Origin: Fodinibius sp964490705
Lineage (GTDB): Bacteria > Bacteroidota > Rhodothermia > Balneolales > Balneolaceae
Assembly (NCBI GenBank): GCA_964490705.1
Contig: CAZBCG010000008.1
Span: 65,940-129,939 of the forward strand
Reading direction: 5' to 3'
Length of the DNA stretch: 64,000 nt
The translations under genes and the position numbers were made by a program. Positions 43,452 through 52,445 of the stretch are shown here, in pieces. The notes under the pieces are model-generated. The model did not search any database. It worked only from the letters and a program-made list of their open reading frames with translations, and was not told the DNA's origin. Numbering within the stretch: the stretch's first letter is position 1; each line of letters opens with the position of its first letter.

Positions 43452-43889
43452 CTAGTCAACCAGTTCAATGAGCTCAATTTCGAACGTCAGGTCTTTACCA
43501 GCCAGCGGGTGGTTGGCATCGAGCTGAACGTATTCATCTTCAACAGCTGTAATCTGAACCGGGATAGCCTGGCCATCTTCTTGCTGTTGCATCTGAAGCT
43601 GCATACCAACTTGCGGATCAATGTTGTCGGGCAGATCAGATTTTGAAACTTCCAGTTCCAGATCTTCGCGACGCTGTCCGTAGGCATCTTCAGAATCAAG
43701 TTCTACGGTCGTGTCGTCGCCTTCTTCTAGTCCGATAACGGCCTTCTCAAAACCGGGAATCAATTGTCCTTCTCCCAGTGTGAACTCAAGAGGCTCTCGC
43801 TCACGAGAACTGTCAAAAACTGTTCCGTCATCCGTTAAGGTTCCTGTGTAGTGGACTTTTACGGTGTCACCGTCTTTTACTTTAGACAA
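43452..43889 (-). CDS. FKBP-type peptidyl-prolyl isomerase (SlyD-like)
   Basis: This protein of about 145 residues has an FKBP core split by an insert-in-flap domain. The core reads VKVHYTGTLTDDGTVFDSSR, then GEGQLIPGFEKAVIGLEEGD. The insert holds EDAYGQRREDLELEVSKSDL, and NHPLAGKDLTFEIELIELVD closes the protein as in SlyD. The His-rich metal tail of E. coli SlyD is absent. The start is taken as TTG 43889, giving MSKVKDGDTVKVHY. The open frame continues to 43973 but would overlap the next gene and has no conserved content. It acts as a folding helper in the cytoplasm. Confidence 0.88.
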   Translation of the reverse strand: MSKVKDGDTVKVHYTGTLTDDGTVFDSSREREPLEFTLGEGQLIPGFEKAVIGLEEGDDTTVELDSEDAYGQRREDLELEVSKSDLPDNIDPQVGMQLQMQQQEDGQAIPVQITAVEDEYVQLDANHPLAGKDLTFEIELIELVD

Positions 43890-43965
43890 AATACTTTGGT
43901 TTGTTTCTAATTGTCGTGAATGTTTTTGAATATAAGGTTTTTTGGAGAGAATTAAGACTACAATA

Positions 43966-45064
43966 CTACTCAAATTTTCGACGGGTCAACTGTTGTCTGT
44001 TAAAAGTGCTGTCGGGGATGATCGTAAAATCTATTTCGCCCAGGACCATGCCTTCTCCGGTGGTAACGTTGACTCTCCACTGACCGGGCCAGATATTTGT
44101 TTTGTAGGTATAACCTCTGAATCCGCCCCTGCGCCCTCCTAAGACCTCATAAGCAATAGTATCGGTGGAATTCCATTGTTTCGTTTCAGGATCATACCAT
44201 TTCCATTCGTGTTGTATTGATTTCTTTAGATCTGTGGGAGCAAAGATGGAGGTGAATACAAAAACGGTATCGCCGGGAGCATAATTGAACGTTTCGTCGT
44301 GTGTTTCCCAGATATCGTAGAAGGCTGTTTGTTCGTAGGAAACAAAAAATGTGCCGTCTTCTTTTTCGACGTTGTAGGCGACCATCCCGGATTGCAGGGA
44401 GAGAGGTACGGGTGGAATCAAATTAAAGTAATAGCAGGTGTTGATAGCCCCGTAAATACAGAAAATGAGAAGCGTGATTTTCCAGCGGGAAATTTCATTC
44501 CGGGTCGAGGGACTAACGTTGTAAATATATTTGATTAAAAAAAGCGTGCATCCAAGGCTGACCAATCCCGAGATGATAAACAGAAAGGTGTTCATCGTTT
44601 CGAAAATGACGGGCGTAAAAAAGGTGAAGAAGGTGAAATTGACAAAGAAGGAAGTAAGCCCCGAACTGAAGATACTTATTCGAAATTCGGTGTTTAAGCA
44701 GCTCATTGGAAAAGAGCAACACGAGGAGAATCAGAAAAAATACGAGCGTTTTGGTGAGTGTTACGCTCTGAAAAAAGAAGATGACATAGGCACTCGAAAG
44801 TCCACCGAGAAAAAATTGGATAGCCAGCGGAGCGTATTCTTCATAGGGCTCCAGAAAGGTATTTTCCCAGCGGCCGTCATCAGTGAGATTAAAAATATAG
44901 AGGCAAATAGTGAGTAAAAGCAGGTAGGTCAATAACACTGTATTGCTGTACCAGCCGTCGATGCGCCCGAGCGTGAGACTGTCCCAGATAAATCCACCGA
45001 TAAAAAAGACGATCGGCGCGTATTTTTTGTGCCTCCGAAAAAACCGTTTGGCTGCTGAAACCAT
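43966..45064 (-). pseudogene. DUF2914 membrane protein, frameshifted near 44650
   Basis: Two overlapping minus-strand frames encode the two parts of one protein. From 45064 the first frame gives six or so hydrophobic segments (RHKKYAPIVFFIGGFIWDSL onward) and reads ISNKYLQFGAYF before changing character. The second frame gives FFVNFTFFTFFTPVIFETMN, another membrane segment and the soluble DUF2914 domain to 43966 (DIWETHDETFNYAPGDTVFVF, HEWKW). Removing one base from the CC corresponding to 44650-44651 joins them in frame as a protein of about 366 residues, the common length for this family. Function is unknown. Either a sequencing indel or a true frameshift would explain it. Confidence 0.8.
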
Positions 45065-45173
45065 TTACTGTTATCTTAGACTATTATTTGCTGCGTCAAT
45101 AATAAATGAAATCAATTGAATGTCGTAATTTAGTATGTTAACGAAGCGACTTTTTAACCGAGGGTAAAGAATT

Positions 45174-45593
45174 ATGGATAGTACCATCAAGCAGAAATTA
45201 CGCGATATTCGAACAGTAGCAATCATCGGTTGTTCGGCCAATAAATATCGCACGAGTTATCATATCGCCAATTACTTGAAAGAAAATGGCATTCGGATTA
45301 TTCCTATAAACCCCAATTATAAGGAAATACTGGGTGTACCTTGTTATGATAAGATGGATGATCTGCCGGATGATTTAGCAATCGATGCCGTTGATATTTT
45401 TCGTGATTCCGAATACACCGCCGATATGGTTCGGGATGTGATCGACTGGTCGAAGAAAACGGGGCAAAAGCCGTTGATTTGGACGCAGCTGGCGGTGTCT
45501 TCGACGGAGGCAAAATCACTGGCCGAAAGCAACGATTTTGAGTACGTCGAAAATCAGTGCATGATGGTGCAGCACGATAAGGCGATGGCTTAA
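45174..45593 (+). CDS. CoA-binding protein (YccU family)
   Basis: This 139-residue Rossmann-fold protein of the succinyl-CoA-ligase-like CoA_binding_2 family has VAIIGCSANKYRTSYHIANY near the start. NPNYKEILGVPCYDKMDDLP and IWTQLAVSSTEAKSLAESN are also typical. The C-terminal Cys in VENQCMMV, usual in this family, is present. Its biological role is not established. It is divergent from the DUF2914 gene and convergent with the membrane protein gene at 45600. Confidence 0.9.
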   Translation: MDSTIKQKLRDIRTVAIIGCSANKYRTSYHIANYLKENGIRIIPINPNYKEILGVPCYDKMDDLPDDLAIDAVDIFRDSEYTADMVRDVIDWSKKTGQKPLIWTQLAVSSTEAKSLAESNDFEYVENQCMMVQHDKAMA

Positions 45594-45599
45594 GCGATT

Positions 45600-46304
45600 T
45601 TACGAGGTTGGTTGTCCCATCTTTTCTTTGCGCTCTTGTTCATGCACTTTTAGTTTTTTGCCAAGCAGTCGCTCAATCGTCAGTTGATCTTCCGCCGGGA
45701 TGTAGGTCGTAAAATCGGTAAGCTTTTCATCTTGATAGTAATCGATTTGCAGTACATGCTCTGATTCCCATTGATAGGCCACAACGCTTTTCCAGGGCAC
45801 AAACTGATCCAAAATAAGAATGCCTTTCGTACGAAATTCGGGCACTATTTTGACTACAATGCCGAAGCATCCGAATCCCAGCAGTGACAATCCCGATGTA
45901 ATACCGATGCCGGTGTAAGGACCTAGGTTAATGAGGCCGGTTTGATAAATCCCAAAAAAGATAATGAGCACGGCAAGTATTCGGGGCGCTGCTTCGGTCC
46001 AGAATGAGCGATAGACGTATTCAACGGTTTTCATCTCCTGACGCAGAAGCAGCATTTTGAGGGCAAATCCAAAGAAAAACCCGGCTACCAGGCAGTACAG
46101 CAGCATGGTGAATTCCCGGGCGATATCCCGGGAGATGATCTCCATCCATTGGCCGGCAGACATTAGGGTGAGGATAATCATGGCTCCCACAAATCCGTTG
46201 ATGACTCTCCGCTGACTCAGGTGCTGGAGCCGTAGCATTCGGCGGTAGCCCATCCAAAAGGAGAGCAAAAAGCCCAGAGCTAAAACGCTAATTAATACAT
46301 ACAT
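45600..46304 (-). CDS. Membrane protein of unknown family
   Basis: This 234-residue protein has about five hydrophobic segments in the first two thirds (VLISVLALGFLLSFWMGY at the start, FTMLLYCLVAGFFFGFAL, ILAVLIIFFGIYQTGL). A soluble C-terminal part resembles a PH-like/DUF5673 sheet domain: KGILILDQFVPWKSVVAYQW and DYYQDEKLTDFTTYI. That part recalls small bacterial sensor-like or YcxB-type domains, but I cannot name a family. The start at 46304 is supported by GGAGAAG seven bases upstream. A frame open to 46403 would overlap the divergent gene's start at 46385. Confidence 0.65.
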   Translation of the reverse strand: MYVLISVLALGFLLSFWMGYRRMLRLQHLSQRRVINGFVGAMIILTLMSAGQWMEIISRDIAREFTMLLYCLVAGFFFGFALKMLLLRQEMKTVEYVYRSFWTEAAPRILAVLIIFFGIYQTGLINLGPYTGIGITSGLSLLGFGCFGIVVKIVPEFRTKGILILDQFVPWKSVVAYQWESEHVLQIDYYQDEKLTDFTTYIPAEDQLTIERLLGKKLKVHEQERKEKMGQPTS

Positions 46305-46384
46305 TTCAACTTCTCCGATAAAATACGGTTGGATTCCCTGTTCGCATCGCCTTACTTTAGCTTCTAATATAACAAAAGATTGAT

Positions 46385-46726
46385 ATGCAAAGCGACAGCA
46401 CACCTACAAGTATTGAGGTTTCGAACAGTGATCAGGTTCTCGAGATTGAGTGGTCGGATGGACACCATTCGGAATATTCGTTGTTTGGCCTGCGCAAAAA
46501 TTGTCCCTGTGTGGTTTGTCGCGGCGGGCACGGGAATATGAATACCTTTGACCGGTCGCTGTTTTTTGTGGATCCCACCCAGCATTTCGAGATCGAGGAT
46601 ATCAAGCAGATTGGAAATCACGCGATCAAAATTTTTTGGAATGACGGCCACAGCAATGGGATGTACCAGTGGGGCACGCTGCGCGAGATGTGTCCGTGTG
46701 AGGAATGTTATCCCGAGCAAGCGTAA
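46385..46726 (+). CDS. DUF971 protein
   Basis: This 113-residue protein of the gamma-butyrobetaine-hydroxylase N-terminal (DUF971) type has the typical opening LEIEWSDGHHSEYSLFGLR, a first Cys cluster KNCPCVVCRGG (Cys40, 42, 45), and a second cluster near the end, EMCPCEECYP. IKIFWNDGHSNGMYQWGTLR is a clear repeat of the first half. The cysteines suggest metal or Fe-S binding. Members often lie near Fe-S assembly or Mrp-type genes, but here a Rieske oxygenase gene follows convergently. Confidence 0.88.
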   Translation: MQSDSTPTSIEVSNSDQVLEIEWSDGHHSEYSLFGLRKNCPCVVCRGGHGNMNTFDRSLFFVDPTQHFEIEDIKQIGNHAIKIFWNDGHSNGMYQWGTLREMCPCEECYPEQA

Positions 46727-46738
46727 AACCGGTGATTC

Positions 46739-47824
46739 TTACAGCGCTTTTTGCAACTCTTTTTTGAGTAGCGACTGAAAATGATAGACGCCTTGCTCGC
46801 GATCCACCGAAAATCGTCCCTTGTCGTACGCTTTCGATTTTAGCCCTTTCTGAACCAGCTCACAGATTTCGATATCCTCCTGCTGAATCTCATCACTGTA
46901 GGCGATATCCTCTTCAATCATTTTTGAGTCATCCGGATTTTCGTAGTAATAATTAAAGATGACCTCGGTTTTGTCCGGAGTGATGGGACGAATTACATTG
47001 CTCTGCAGCCGACCCGGCAAGATATTCAGCATGATATTCGGAAAGATAAAATAGTAATAGGCTTTCCCGTTTTCCGACTTGTAGAGATTGTTGCCGTTTT
47101 GAATGGGGCTGTGTTGCAGGGAATACCAGTCTGCGGTGTCGGTGTTGTATTCGCGATAGTCGAGCAGTTTGGCTAGCTCGGGATGCACAATCGGGATGTG
47201 ATAGCTCTCCAGAAAGTAATCCACATAGACCTTCCAATTACAATCGATGATGTAGGATTCCTTTTCTACAAATTGAAGTGACGATAAGTCGATGGGCGCA
47301 ATCTGCTCTTTGATGCCGGCTAAAAAATTGTCCACCGGTTCGATATCATTATCCAAAGAGACAAAAATGAGATCTTCCCACTCACCAAAACGGACCGGCT
47401 CGAGACCAAAATCCTTTTTGTCAAAGAGATCCACTTTTCGAAACTGGGGGACGCCCCGAAGCGAGCCGTCAAGCAGATAAGTCCACCCGTGATATTGACA
47501 CTGCAGCACCGAGGTAGTGCCTTTTTTGACGGCCACCGGTCCGCCGCGATGCTTGCAAACATTATAAAATGCGTTGATCTGATCCTCATCATTTCGAACC
47601 AGCAGCAGCGGATTATCGGCAATCTCCAGCGTGTGCATGTCACCGGTTTCGGGCAGTTCACTTTTGTGACAAGCCAGCTGCCAGAACTTCGAGAACAGCA
47701 CTTCTTTTTCGAACTCCAGCATTGCTTTCGAGTGATACCAGCTCGAGGGAATGGTTTCGGCGCGTTCTATCGGCTCCTGCTGGAGATTTTCGGGAGTTAT
47801 ATCCGGCAGCTGTTGAATATCCAT
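46739..47824 (-). CDS. Rieske-type ring-hydroxylating oxygenase alpha subunit
   Basis: The 361 residues contain the Rieske 2Fe-2S motif CKHRGG (Cys90, His92) with CQYHGW (Cys109, His112), and the mononuclear iron site in DCNWKVYVDYFLESYHIPIVHPEL (His209, His214) with a later Asp. The short C-terminal catalytic domain and absence of a beta subunit resemble the CntA/GbcA demethylase and choline-monooxygenase-like group more than classical dioxygenases, so a quaternary amine or aromatic substrate are both possible. A reductase partner is not adjacent. The SDR gene ends 3 bp upstream on the same strand. Confidence 0.9.
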   Translation of the reverse strand: MDIQQLPDITPENLQQEPIERAETIPSSWYHSKAMLEFEKEVLFSKFWQLACHKSELPETGDMHTLEIADNPLLLVRNDEDQINAFYNVCKHRGGPVAVKKGTTSVLQCQYHGWTYLLDGSLRGVPQFRKVDLFDKKDFGLEPVRFGEWEDLIFVSLDNDIEPVDNFLAGIKEQIAPIDLSSLQFVEKESYIIDCNWKVYVDYFLESYHIPIVHPELAKLLDYREYNTDTADWYSLQHSPIQNGNNLYKSENGKAYYYFIFPNIMLNILPGRLQSNVIRPITPDKTEVIFNYYYENPDDSKMIEEDIAYSDEIQQEDIEICELVQKGLKSKAYDKGRFSVDREQGVYHFQSLLKKELQKAL

Positions 47825-47827
47825 ACG

Positions 47828-48532
47828 CTATTTGGGGTTAGTAGCCCAGACGCTGGTTTCGGGGATAAATCCGCGATCGGCAAGCGAAAGCATACTGCAG
47901 ATCGTTTGGGCAATATCATCGGCAATAAGCTTGGTTTCATTAAAAGCACGCTCACCCATACCGGCATTTTCAGAGAATTGGGTTTGTACTTCGCTGGGGT
48001 TAATCTGCATCACGCGGATATTGTGTTCCCGCAGCTCAGATCGCCAGCATTCGGTCATACCGCCGAGCGCAAACTTGCTGGCCACATATGCCGTTCCGCC
48101 CTCAAAGCCGCGCTTGCCGGCCGTAGAAGATACATTGATGATATTCCCGTAATCTTGCTGAATAAAATGTTTGGCTGATTCCCGGGCCACGAGCATGGCG
48201 CCGATAGTGTTGGTGCGGAGCTGATCCTCAAAATCTTTGGCCGAGAGATTTACTAGCTTCGAAAATTCGCCATATCCCGCATTGTTGATGAGCACGTTGT
48301 AGTCATCGAGCTCTTCAACGGTGCGTTCAATAAGGTTGATGACTTCTGCTTCTTTACTTACGTCACATTGAACAGGGATGGCGTCAATTTCATCGGCCGT
48401 GTTTTGTAGACGATCTTTTCCACGTGCCGCAATTACTGCGTTTCCACCGGCTTCGATAATCGCTTTAGCAGTTGCTTTTCCGATGCCGGAGCTTCCGCCG
48501 GTAACCAGTGCGTTAATTTTTGATAGGTCCAT
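47828..48532 (-). CDS. Short-chain dehydrogenase/reductase
   Basis: This 234-residue NAD(P)-dependent oxidoreductase has the cofactor motif TGGSSGIGKATAKAI near residue 11, NNAGYGEFS near 87, and the catalytic Ser-Tyr-Lys set in INVSSTAGKRGFEGGTAYVASK. It is closest in layout to FabG/YMR226-like SDRs. Its substrate is not predictable. The Rieske oxygenase gene starts 3 bp after its stop, so the pair is probably one transcription unit. Confidence 0.92.
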   Translation of the reverse strand: MDLSKINALVTGGSSGIGKATAKAIIEAGGNAVIAARGKDRLQNTADEIDAIPVQCDVSKEAEVINLIERTVEELDDYNVLINNAGYGEFSKLVNLSAKDFEDQLRTNTIGAMLVARESAKHFIQQDYGNIINVSSTAGKRGFEGGTAYVASKFALGGMTECWRSELREHNIRVMQINPSEVQTQFSENAGMGERAFNETKLIADDIAQTICSMLSLADRGFIPETSVWATNPK

Positions 48533-48615
48533 AATCTTTTTTCTGTTAGTTTTAGATTCTTAGTTGTCAGGTACAATATTTATAGCAGGAAGTCGGAAAA
48601 CAAGTTGAAGTTATA

Positions 48616-48695
48616 GCACAAAGGGACTCAAAGAGTGCACAAAGTTACACAAAGGGTTTCTTCGAGGTTCTTCGTGCCTTCTTAGTGCAACTTAG
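48616..48695. repeat. Inverted repeat with 10/11-bp period
   Basis: The left arm holds CACAAAG, CTCAAAG, CACAAAG and CACAAAG with starts spaced 10, 11 and 10 bases. The right arm, read inversely, holds CACTAAG, CACGAAG and CTCGAAG spaced 11 and 10. It lies between the starts of the SDR gene and the stop of the decarboxylase gene. Confidence 0.7.
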
Positions 48696-48704
48696 CGGTA
48701 CAGT

Positions 48705-50126
48705 TTATGTAATAAGTTTAAGTGCTTTCTGTTTGATTAACTCCCAAGCCTTATCGACATGTTTTTTCTGCAAGTTGGTATTGCCCAAAACTATTCGGAT
48801 CGTAAATTTTCCATCCAGTTTGGTGTGTGTTAAAAACAGCTTACCGCTTTTCTGGATTTTATTGAGTAGCTTTTCATTCAGTTCATTAAGCTTTTCTTCA
48901 TCATCAATATAATCGGGATGAAAGCGGAAACAGAGCGTGTTCAACGGCACGGGCGCCAACAGTTCAAAATGTTCGGATTGTTCAATTTCCTTCTTGAGAT
49001 CTTGTGCCAGCTCAATATGATGACGAATTTTTTGCTGCAAGCCCTCAACGCCAAAACTGCGCAGTACAAACCATAACTTGAGCGCCCGGAATCGTCGTCC
49101 CAGCGGAATGCCCCAGTCGCGGTAATTTTTGACACGCTCATCTTCGGGCGTTTTAAGATATTCCGGCATGATTTCGAACGTCCGCACCAGCAGAGCTTCA
49201 TCCTTCACATAAAATGCCGAGCAGTCGAAGTTGGTGAACATCCATTTATGGGGATTAAAAACAAACGAATCCGCATGCTCGATACCTTCATTCATCCAAC
49301 GTTTTTCGGGCAGCAACAGCGCCGTTCCGGCATAGGCGGCATCTACATGGAGAAATACCTCATACTTTGAACAGATTTCCCCGATGGCCTCCAGCGGATC
49401 GATGGCCGTAGATCCAGTGGTGCCGATCGTTGCTACAACTGCCGCCGGCTGGTGACCTTTTTCTAAATCCTCGCGGATGGCTTCTTCCAATGCCTCGGGT
49501 TGCATGGCATAGTGTTCATCCACAGGAATTTTTCGCAAATTCTGACGTCCGAATCCGGCAATTTTCACATCCTTTTCGATGGATGAGTGCGTTTCTGACG
49601 AGCAATAGACGGTAAAGGTTTGATCTCCGGTGAATCCGGATTCATTGACTCCGAAATCGGTAATCTGTTCGCGCGCCATCAGCAGGGCGCAGAGGGTAGA
49701 GGTGGAGGCCGTATCTTCAATTACTCCGGTGAAGGGTTCGGGTAGTCCGATGAGTTCTCGAAGCCATTCCATCACCTGTTCTTCGAGCTCGGTTGCCGCA
49801 GGGGAGGTCAGCCAGCTCATGCACTGTGCACCCAGCGTAGCGGTGAGCATTTCGGCCAGCACCGAGGGATAGCTTTTGTTGGCGGGGAAATAGCCCATAA
49901 AGTTGGGGCTTTCCCAGTGGGTCATTCCGGGCATAATAATTTCTTTGAAATCCCTGAACATGGCCTCGAAGGGCTCACCTTCATCGGGAGCGCGATCGGG
50001 AAGTTGTTGTAGAATATCACCCGGTTGGATGTCTGGTTTTACGGGATAATTCTCGACCTCCTCGAAATAGTCGGCCATCCAATCTACAAGTTTGTGGGCT
50101 TCGTCGCGGAATTGTTTGTTATCCAT
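48705..50126 (-). CDS. Pyridoxal-dependent decarboxylase (aromatic amino acid/group II)
   Basis: This 473-residue PLP enzyme of the AADC/tyrosine decarboxylase type has SWLTSPAATELEEQVMEWL near 90-110, the substrate region TASTSTLCALLMAREQ, the cofactor-contact Asp in VHVDAAYAGTALLLPE and the PLP Lys in FVFNPHKWMFTNFDCSAF. It would convert an aromatic amino acid to its amine; the exact substrate is unclear. The start is set at 50126 (MDNKQFRDEAHKLVDWMADY). The longer frame would overlap the permease gene, whose stop is at 50135. Confidence 0.92.
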   Translation of the reverse strand: MDNKQFRDEAHKLVDWMADYFEEVENYPVKPDIQPGDILQQLPDRAPDEGEPFEAMFRDFKEIIMPGMTHWESPNFMGYFPANKSYPSVLAEMLTATLGAQCMSWLTSPAATELEEQVMEWLRELIGLPEPFTGVIEDTASTSTLCALLMAREQITDFGVNESGFTGDQTFTVYCSSETHSSIEKDVKIAGFGRQNLRKIPVDEHYAMQPEALEEAIREDLEKGHQPAAVVATIGTTGSTAIDPLEAIGEICSKYEVFLHVDAAYAGTALLLPEKRWMNEGIEHADSFVFNPHKWMFTNFDCSAFYVKDEALLVRTFEIMPEYLKTPEDERVKNYRDWGIPLGRRFRALKLWFVLRSFGVEGLQQKIRHHIELAQDLKKEIEQSEHFELLAPVPLNTLCFRFHPDYIDDEEKLNELNEKLLNKIQKSGKLFLTHTKLDGKFTIRIVLGNTNLQKKHVDKAWELIKQKALKLIT

Positions 50127-50134
50127 TGCGTCGG

Positions 50135-51427
50135 TTACATCGTAATTATCAGGTTGAGTGCCGAAAGCAGGCCGATGATCCACATAATCAGTGAGATCTC
50201 GTTGATACGGCCGGTGGCTATTTTAATAAGAATAAAGGAAAGAAATCCAAAGGTGAGTCCAATGCTGATGCTGTATGTCAGCGGCATTAGAATGATTGTG
50301 AGAAAAGCGGGTACGGCGTCTTGGAATTTGCTGAGGTTGATATTCTGCAGGTTTTTGAACATCAGCAGTCCTACCACAATAAGTGCGGGTGCCGTAGCAT
50401 AATTGGGGATGATGCTGATTACGGGCGTAAAAATTAAGGTTGCCAAAAATAGCAGGGCTACCACAACGGCTGTAAGTCCCGTGCGCCCGCCATCTTCAAT
50501 ACCCGATGCTGATTCGATATAGGTTGTGGTGGTGCTTGTGCCCATCAGGGCACCGCCGACCGTGGCTACAGCATCACTGCTTAGCATTTTGCTGATATGT
50601 TTGATGGATCCGTCTTCTTGTACAAGATCGGCTTCGTATGAACAGGCAACCATTGTTCCAACTGAATCGAACAGATCTACAAACATAAAGGAGAAAATAG
50701 CACCCAATAATCCCCATTGCAGGGCGGCAGCGATATCTAGTTTAAAGGCAATGGGAGCCAGTGAAGGAGGGGCAGAAACTGCTGATTCAGGCAGGTTCAC
50801 ATCCCCAAATAAAATGCCCAGTACGGTGGTAAAAAGTATGCCGATGAGAATGGATCCTTTCCATTTTCGTACTTGCAGGACAAAAATGGCGGCCAGGCCG
50901 ATGAGTCCAAATATGACCGGAAGTCCAAACGATCCGAGTTTGACGAGGGTTGCCTCATCATGGACTACAAGTCCCATATTTTGCATGCCGATGAAGGTGA
51001 TAAACAGTCCGATACCGCCCGGAATAGCAATACGAAGCGATTTTGGAATAGCGGCTATAATTTTCTCCCGAAAGCCGAAAGTGGTGAGAGCTAAGAAACA
51101 GATCCCGGAAATAAAGACAACTCCGAGCGCTGTTTGCCAGCTGATACCCTGACCGATGACGAGGGTGTAGGCAAAAAAGGCATTGAGTCCCATACCGGGA
51201 GCCATTGCCAGCGGCACGTTTACCCAGAGTCCCATCAGAAGGGTGCCCAAAACAGCCGAGAGGGCCGTGGCGGTAATCAGGGCATCTTTATTCATGCCGG
51301 CTTCGGCCAGAATGCTGGGATTTACGGCGATGATATAGGCCATGGTCAGGAAGGTCGTGAATCCCGCCACAACTTCGTGCCCAACAGTAGTATCATGGCT
51401 GCTTAATTTGAAAAATTTCTCCAGCAT
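50135..51427 (-). CDS. NCS2/AzgA-type purine permease
   Basis: This 430-residue inner-membrane permease has about twelve hydrophobic segments. It has the AzgA/PbuG marks FTTFLTMAYIIAVNPSILAE near the start, VPLAMAPGMGLNAFFAYT, and in the middle FMFVDLFDSVGTMVACSYEA, followed by GTSTTTTYIESASGIEDGGR. These proteins take up adenine, guanine or hypoxanthine with protons. The start at ATG 51427 is chosen over an upstream TTG that adds ten residues. The decarboxylase gene begins 8 bp after its stop. Confidence 0.93.
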   Translation of the reverse strand: MLEKFFKLSSHDTTVGHEVVAGFTTFLTMAYIIAVNPSILAEAGMNKDALITATALSAVLGTLLMGLWVNVPLAMAPGMGLNAFFAYTLVIGQGISWQTALGVVFISGICFLALTTFGFREKIIAAIPKSLRIAIPGGIGLFITFIGMQNMGLVVHDEATLVKLGSFGLPVIFGLIGLAAIFVLQVRKWKGSILIGILFTTVLGILFGDVNLPESAVSAPPSLAPIAFKLDIAAALQWGLLGAIFSFMFVDLFDSVGTMVACSYEADLVQEDGSIKHISKMLSSDAVATVGGALMGTSTTTTYIESASGIEDGGRTGLTAVVVALLFLATLIFTPVISIIPNYATAPALIVVGLLMFKNLQNINLSKFQDAVPAFLTIILMPLTYSISIGLTFGFLSFILIKIATGRINEISLIMWIIGLLSALNLIITM

Positions 51428-51503
51428 TGGTATCAACTGATTTGGATTTGTAGCCAAGATGTGTAATCTGATTTAAAACGACAATTCCCTTTAGTTTACT
51501 TTT

Positions 51504-52199
51504 ATGGATTTAGATAAGTACCGCAATATTTCTCCGCAAGATGCCAAACAACTGCAAGGCAGGCTTCGCAGCCAAGTGGAAATCACGCCGCTGGATAAAG
51601 AGGTCAAAATAGTTGCCGGTGCCGATATCTCTTTTGACCGCGGATCGGATTTGATGCATGCCGCTATTGTTGTACTGCAACTGCCGGACTTGCAACCTGT
51701 TGCTCGGTCGCTGATCTCGGATGAAACATCGTTCCCCTATATTCCCGGACTGCTGGCTTTTAGGGAGTTGCCGGTATTGTTTAAAGCCTGGGATCAGCTT
51801 GAGATGAAGCCGGATGTCTTGATTCTCGACGGGCACGGCATTGCACATCCACGTCGCATGGGCATTGCCACGCATTTAGGGATAGAAATTGATTATCCTA
51901 CTGTTGGTTGTGCCAAAAATATACTGACGGGCAGCCATGGACCATTAGGCGATAAGAAAGGAGAGTATTCATCATTGAAGGAAAACGGAGAAACGATCGG
52001 CATGGCGCTGCGCAGCCGGACGAATGTAAATCCCATCTACATTTCCCCGGGATATAAAACGTCTTTTGAAGATGCCTATTCGGTTATCATGAACACGTTG
52101 ACAAAATATAAGTTACCCAGAACAACTCGGTTGGCCCATCAGTGGGCGAATAAGTTAAGGAGGGGAGAGGTTGAGCAGGGATATAAAAAGCTTTTATAG
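51504..52199 (+). CDS. nfi: Endonuclease V
   Basis: This 231-residue repair nuclease cuts DNA one base 3' of deoxyinosine and other deaminated bases. Family residues are visible: the catalytic Asp in IVAGADISFD near 40, PYIPGLLAFRELPVLFKAW near 77-95, the metal-binding Asp in LILDGHGIAHPRRMGIATHLG near 110, and GCAKNILTG with the DNA wedge region. The C-terminal SPGYKTSF and RLAHQWANKLRRG are as expected. It stands alone, divergent from the purine permease gene. Confidence 0.95.
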   Translation: MDLDKYRNISPQDAKQLQGRLRSQVEITPLDKEVKIVAGADISFDRGSDLMHAAIVVLQLPDLQPVARSLISDETSFPYIPGLLAFRELPVLFKAWDQLEMKPDVLILDGHGIAHPRRMGIATHLGIEIDYPTVGCAKNILTGSHGPLGDKKGEYSSLKENGETIGMALRSRTNVNPIYISPGYKTSFEDAYSVIMNTLTKYKLPRTTRLAHQWANKLRRGEVEQGYKKLL

Positions 52200-52206
52200 G
52201 CAAGCA

Positions 52207-52445
52207 ATATATCCTAATGTTGATGTTCATTTTTTGTCAGCAAAAAATGAACGAAAAAAACTGCTGGGGGAATCGTAGATTTTGTGCTGTTGAAAATTAT
52301 TAATTGACCTGTTGCTTTGAAGCATTAGTAATTGTTTCCAACAAATTTCCCGCGATTCGCCCCAGACCCCCAATGGATTAAAACCGTGAAACATGAAACA
52401 TTTATTCTCCCTTTGAAGGGAGTACCACCGAAGGTGGGGAGGGAT
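52207..52445. repeat. Composite intergenic repeat region
   Basis: The gap between nfi and the FAD oxidoreductase gene has no coding content but several hairpins: a perfect 12-bp stem GTTCATTTTTTG/CAAAAAATGAAC with a TCAG loop (52225-52252), the palindrome CTCCCTTTGAAGGGAG (52407-52422), and directly after it CCACC-GAA-GGTGG. The last two, followed by GGAGGGATGTT, look like a mobile intergenic element of the kind recurring in Bacteroidota-type genomes, known to me only as a recurring pattern. No transposase is present. Confidence 0.6.

Noticed and set aside
47489..48178. A 229-codon plus-strand frame across the Rieske and SDR genes
   Set aside because: It is antisense to two convincing enzymes with complete active sites and has no motif of its own.
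50526..51152. A 208-codon plus-strand frame in the purine permease gene
   Set aside because: It is antisense to a clear NCS2 permease and rich in residues mirrored from membrane helices.
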